Below are positions 32,001-34,123 of a stretch of DNA of 34,123 nucleotides, in pieces (the stretch's first letter is position 1; each line of letters opens with the position of its first letter). Source of the DNA: a virus; IMG/VR virus record IMGVR_UViG_3300033149_001263, positions 1-34,123 of that record. One strand, written 5' to 3'. A program made the position numbers and the translations under genes. The notes under the pieces are model-generated. The model did no database searches and had not been told where the DNA came from. It saw only the letters and a program-made list of their open reading frames with translations.

Positions 32001-34123
32001 AATACTCTTGTATCTAGATATTTTTGAGCGCCCATAGCTTTAGGCACAGAAGCAGCATCAGCAGAAAAAAGTTCTGCGCCTAAAGGAAGATTCGGGAATC
32101 CTGCAACTGAAATCGCACCCCTTTCTCCCTTTCTCATATTAGTTGCTGAAGTACCCGCTTCTTCAGCGGCGGCTAGATTCATGAATGTATCGCTTCCAAA
32201 TTCCCAAGGAACATAGGAATCATCAAAACTTTTGGGAAGCACCGAGCCTGGCAAACCGGCCACACCCCAAGGGCCATAAGTCTCGGTATTGTTTAAGATA
32301 GGACACATCCCAGCTTCTGGCATCAAAGCTGGTGTTGGAGCAGCTAAATCCAAATCAGAAGTATAAAAATTATTTTGATTGGTTAGATCGGCAGAGGTGA
32401 GACTTAAAGCGGCAACTTCATTTATAATATCAAAACCTGCCTGCTCGTCTGTCAAGCCCAAATCTTCGGTTTTATGAGCCATATAAGGAGCGTCAATAGT
32501 TACCAAAAAACTTGTAGTAGAAGCGCTTGGAACAAGATTGGTCCCTCTGATCCAGTTTGCATTTACATCGGCTTTAACCCAAACCTTTCCACCCAAAGAA
32601 CTTATATTCTCTGAATTCATTGTTTTTGTAGAACCAATCACCAAAGAACCGGCTTTACTAAGTTTATATGCTGTTGAACCAAATTGAAGGTAAGCAGAAT
32701 ATTTTCCTTGCGCGTCTCTAAATATATCTGACTCTGATGTATTATGAAGCAATGAGGTACTACCAATAGGCAATCCGTTTTGCGCATCTCTTACCCAGCA
32801 GCCTTCAGTAGAAGGTTCATAATTGAATTTATAATTGTTTGAAAAATTAGGAGTTGATGTATCTCTAGCAAAACATACAACATTGCTAGCATTTACTAAA
32901 AATTGTCTACCGTAAAAATTTGAAGCAAAAGTTCTAACGAATTCATAAACTATCTTAGCATCTTTGGCAGCGGCATCTTCAATAGACCTACCTTTGGTAT
33001 CCCAACCAATAGCAGCTTCTGGACCTAATTTATTGTTATTAGTAATAACATCTGATATGGTTGACCAATCAACTTCTGAATATTGCTCAATACCATCAAG
33101 CCAAGTGCCGAGAGGACCACCTCTTACAGTGCAGACCTCTCTAAATGTATCAAAGCTACCTAAAGCCGCTCGCATTTCAAGCTCATGAACTGCAACGAAT
33201 TGAGAAATTGGATTAGTTAAACTACCACTGACTTTTAAGAAGTCCATAGTAACTATATACCAATCTCCAGAAATAGTAGCAGCCTGCAAAGTTCCGTCTG
33301 CATTGAAACCCCAGAACGGCAAAATATCACCAGCACCAACAGAAAAAGGATCTCTAATCTTACCGCCAGCTATAAACGTAGAAGTATGCTCACTTCTTAA
33401 TTCTTCCCCCTCTGTATAGCTAATAATAGAATTGTCTGCTTTTCTAGCAGCAACATAAGCGTCTACAAAAATGGTCTCTGGCTGCTGGGTTCTGTCTGCA
33501 ACACGAACCTTAATAATTTTTTCAACTTTGCCAGCAACCTTGGCAGGTAATAATTCAAGATAATAATCACAACCTGCCGCTGTGCAAACTTCAGATATCA
33601 AATCAGCAAGACTTGCAGTTGGGCCTTGAACTCTATAATGTAAGGGCGCGAATGGAATTTCTGTTAAATCTAAGAGGTAAGCATGAACATTAATATTAGG
33701 ATCACCAGGCAGTCCCACATAATTAGGATCACCAGGCAGTCCCACATAATTGGCATCCGTAATACTTCCGTCCTGTTTTATTATACCGTATCCAGTTTTA
33801 CCTGTCTGGGGGCCAACCCCAACAAGCCTAGCATCTCTGCAATATCTACCATAAAGATTATCAGCTAATGTTTGATTCGTACTAGAAATTAAGGTATGTA
33901 AAGCGCATTTCACGTCATTCCATACCATGCCTCTTTCATTGGCAAAGAAGCCGGGTGCATTATCATCCGTCGTACCTCCAATACCGCCAGCGGGAGATAC
34001 GGGACAGTTTAAAGCTAAACCCTCTACATAGCCATATACATTAATAAGATTCCATACGCCTTGTGTATTTTCAACATAATCATTTGTTATGACTTTAGCA
34101 TTAGATAGAAGAGTTCTAGGATC
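29051..34123 (-). CDS. Giant virion-type protein, C-terminal 1690 residues (cut by window edge)
   Basis: The frame is open to the right edge, 65 codons beyond the last Met, so the N-terminus is outside the window. The 1690 visible residues are rich in Gly, Asn, Ser, Thr and Asp with many beta-turn patterns, suggesting successive beta domains. There is a perfect tandem YVGLPGDPN pair near the left of the visible N-terminus, a Gly-rich linker (NSANGGGGAGGGSN), a helical segment (ENAERLKRVGQQNLANQRQLRAFQKLLK) and Cys-rich C-terminal modules ending with a Pro/Thr tail. That is how large phage tail or baseplate proteins look. No enzymatic motif is recognised. It leads the minus-strand unit with the GT2 and the small protein. 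Confidence 0.6.
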   Translation of the reverse strand, partial: DPRTLLSNAKVITNDYVENTQGVWNLINVYGYVEGLALNCPVSPAGGIGGTTDDNAPGFFANERGMVWNDVKCALHTLISSTNQTLADNLYGRYCRDARLVGVGPQTGKTGYGIIKQDGSITDANYVGLPGDPNYVGLPGDPNINVHAYLLDLTEIPFAPLHYRVQGPTASLADLISEVCTAAGCDYYLELLPAKVAGKVEKIIKVRVADRTQQPETIFVDAYVAARKADNSIISYTEGEELRSEHTSTFIAGGKIRDPFSVGAGDILPFWGFNADGTLQAATISGDWYIVTMDFLKVSGSLTNPISQFVAVHELEMRAALGSFDTFREVCTVRGGPLGTWLDGIEQYSEVDWSTISDVITNNNKLGPEAAIGWDTKGRSIEDAAAKDAKIVYEFVRTFASNFYGRQFLVNASNVVCFARDTSTPNFSNNYKFNYEPSTEGCWVRDAQNGLPIGSTSLLHNTSESDIFRDAQGKYSAYLQFGSTAYKLSKAGSLVIGSTKTMNSENISSLGGKVWVKADVNANWIRGTNLVPSASTTSFLVTIDAPYMAHKTEDLGLTDEQAGFDIINEVAALSLTSADLTNQNNFYTSDLDLAAPTPALMPEAGMCPILNNTETYGPWGVAGLPGSVLPKSFDDSYVPWEFGSDTFMNLAAAEEAGTSATNMRKGERGAISVAGFPNLPLGAELFSADAASVPKAMGAQKYLDTRVLDVAECHPFNTISYYYCDMNAWTGEFGPNVTSINVTVGANGFTTSYEFSTYVPRFGNLQKENAERLKRVGQQNLANQRQLRAFQKLLKNSNIGIATFAGNSANGGGGAGGGSNTTLGVKETQNNRADKRQMGLLAGKYNANENKALVQGGSYDDMKTSIPNDTTWDSTAISSPDAFYLPSSKQGAGGLPQMVSSPSETNCDSKYSRSSNPPFAEYDPINVNVNYLDPYSIGTSTIVTDRDDGGGSGHTIMVASRAGGAPNTAIDTESQAESDDVKFLSMRGPILLKSWGYDINNKPIPNAGDTLSSAKAGTFSDSNLSDKFLDNFLAEPAAWPMAPIDFRFDRERRVWTMPQPPRMVIGDVPGCDEENINDITIENDNKGGVQDSAGSNVAAPTIGTGYWPWDIQMPSGIGKLPIYFDEIDCKHYIIPTNRLDHAEGTPDDPTNLTSLTQDLKTLIFDTTGRNNGQGQPNTGVCEGGANDGGNPLRFVLTPYTDACNNKQLFVQITGEFTGGGPGININIGASEGICFTEPGSEVAYGPIDTINFSGPAIRGTQSVECELDIESNGGFYIQQLPGCSESSSEQATNQGQTFINELVIGTGLSTTISGYVTASGQNQPGDPCIQMLSLDFEIDSENLCGPDPVAYEDGLMGVPESYNGTTPPTRAYGLTFGSGFLYQTVPDSGANPLCSNRVDLMLIGSGTNWSTEWIDKCENNNLGNQGGQPAAKIFTRINFIGDLSVRDPGDCVIEVSGFSRNIEILPTGNNDPVCILNTGPAWSSGDSNATYQGSYCSPNADGEPVRIDRLIGGRGIGITAGCDLCEVIIYQDVCYNGSPTVGDCVNEESWGWVDNITFNKTDFYLTGGDAVACVPGKRKNCDPDHWREVQVALQIHTTDEETHWYIGEITCTQDTFCKNATCTVTAPAIVSLVCECYEFKISPNCSESPSHWFWTQKPIKCYSCARCTGAGCDCETTTTQVPPATSTGPP
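33695..33748 (-). repeat. Perfect 27-bp tandem duplication inside the giant gene
   Basis: Two identical 27-bp units, 33695-33721 and 33722-33748, encode two copies of the nonapeptide YVGLPGDPN without breaking the frame. The following bases match the unit only for the first few positions. Perfect DNA identity points to a recent duplication or slippage. Confidence 0.9.

Noticed and set aside
33695-33748. CRISPR repeat
   Set aside because: The two 27-bp units are directly adjacent with no spacer and are in frame inside a coding region.

Overview
The window looks like the replication-and-glycan half of a large, AT-rich double-stranded DNA phage genome. Genes are packed on one strand with 1-4 bp ATGA/TAATG overlaps. 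They encode a complete phage-type replication and recombination set (RecA/UvsX-like recombinase, DnaB-like helicase, DnaG-like primase, family C DNA polymerase, proofreading exonuclease, dNMP kinase, ThyX), a small sigma factor and many glycosyltransferases, but no cellular housekeeping genes. The right end switches to the minus strand, with a giant virion-type protein. No host is named by the sequence itself. A circularly permuted tmRNA is otherwise known mainly from Alphaproteobacteria, Cyanobacteria and some Betaproteobacteria, which is only a weak hint.

Layout. 1-7045: recombinase (left end cut off), a Vsr-like endonuclease, a possible recombination mediator, a zinc-ribbon protein, an Mpo1/DUF962-like membrane protein, helicase, primase, dNMP kinase, a Cas4/RecB-like Fe-S nuclease and a DUF2493 (SLOG) protein. 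7046-7457: a 46-residue lipoprotein and, directly after its stop codon, a compact two-piece (permuted) tmRNA gene ending in a terminator. 7458-10161: a beta-helix protein, a PD-(D/E)XK nuclease and a DUF6356 protein. 10158-16516: DNA polymerase III alpha split into two genes, with five genes between the halves (a small acidic protein, DEDDh exonuclease, zinc-finger protein, secreted duplicated-domain protein and ThyX). 16536-16991: sigma factor. 16975-24076: a run of glycosyltransferase-type genes, several short or broken, plus a nucleotidyltransferase and a truncated methyltransferase. 24073-25978: a NUMOD3/Vsr-like endonuclease, a possible annealing protein and a zinc-ribbon protein. 25965-27588: a double methyltransferase and a GT29 sialyltransferase-like protein. 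27585-34123 (minus strand): a small protein, a GT2 glycosyltransferase and a protein of at least 1690 residues that runs off the right edge.

How it fits together. The left two thirds make and copy DNA: nucleotide supply (ThyX, dNMP kinase), primosome, a split polymerase with two possible proofreading centres (PHP domain and DEDDh exonuclease), and recombination functions. The glycan block probably decorates virion proteins or alters the host surface. This is inferred from the gene families and from a GT2 gene lying 10 bp downstream of the giant structural-type gene. The most striking element is the permuted tmRNA at 7187-7436. It has a 7-bp acceptor helix with the G3-U70 pair, a three-segment P2 helix joining the two pieces, a perfect PK1 pseudoknot and an ALAA-ending tag (AEPCLALAA), but no PK2-PK4 and a non-standard T-loop. 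The second is the polymerase split between the palm and the fingers with no intein.
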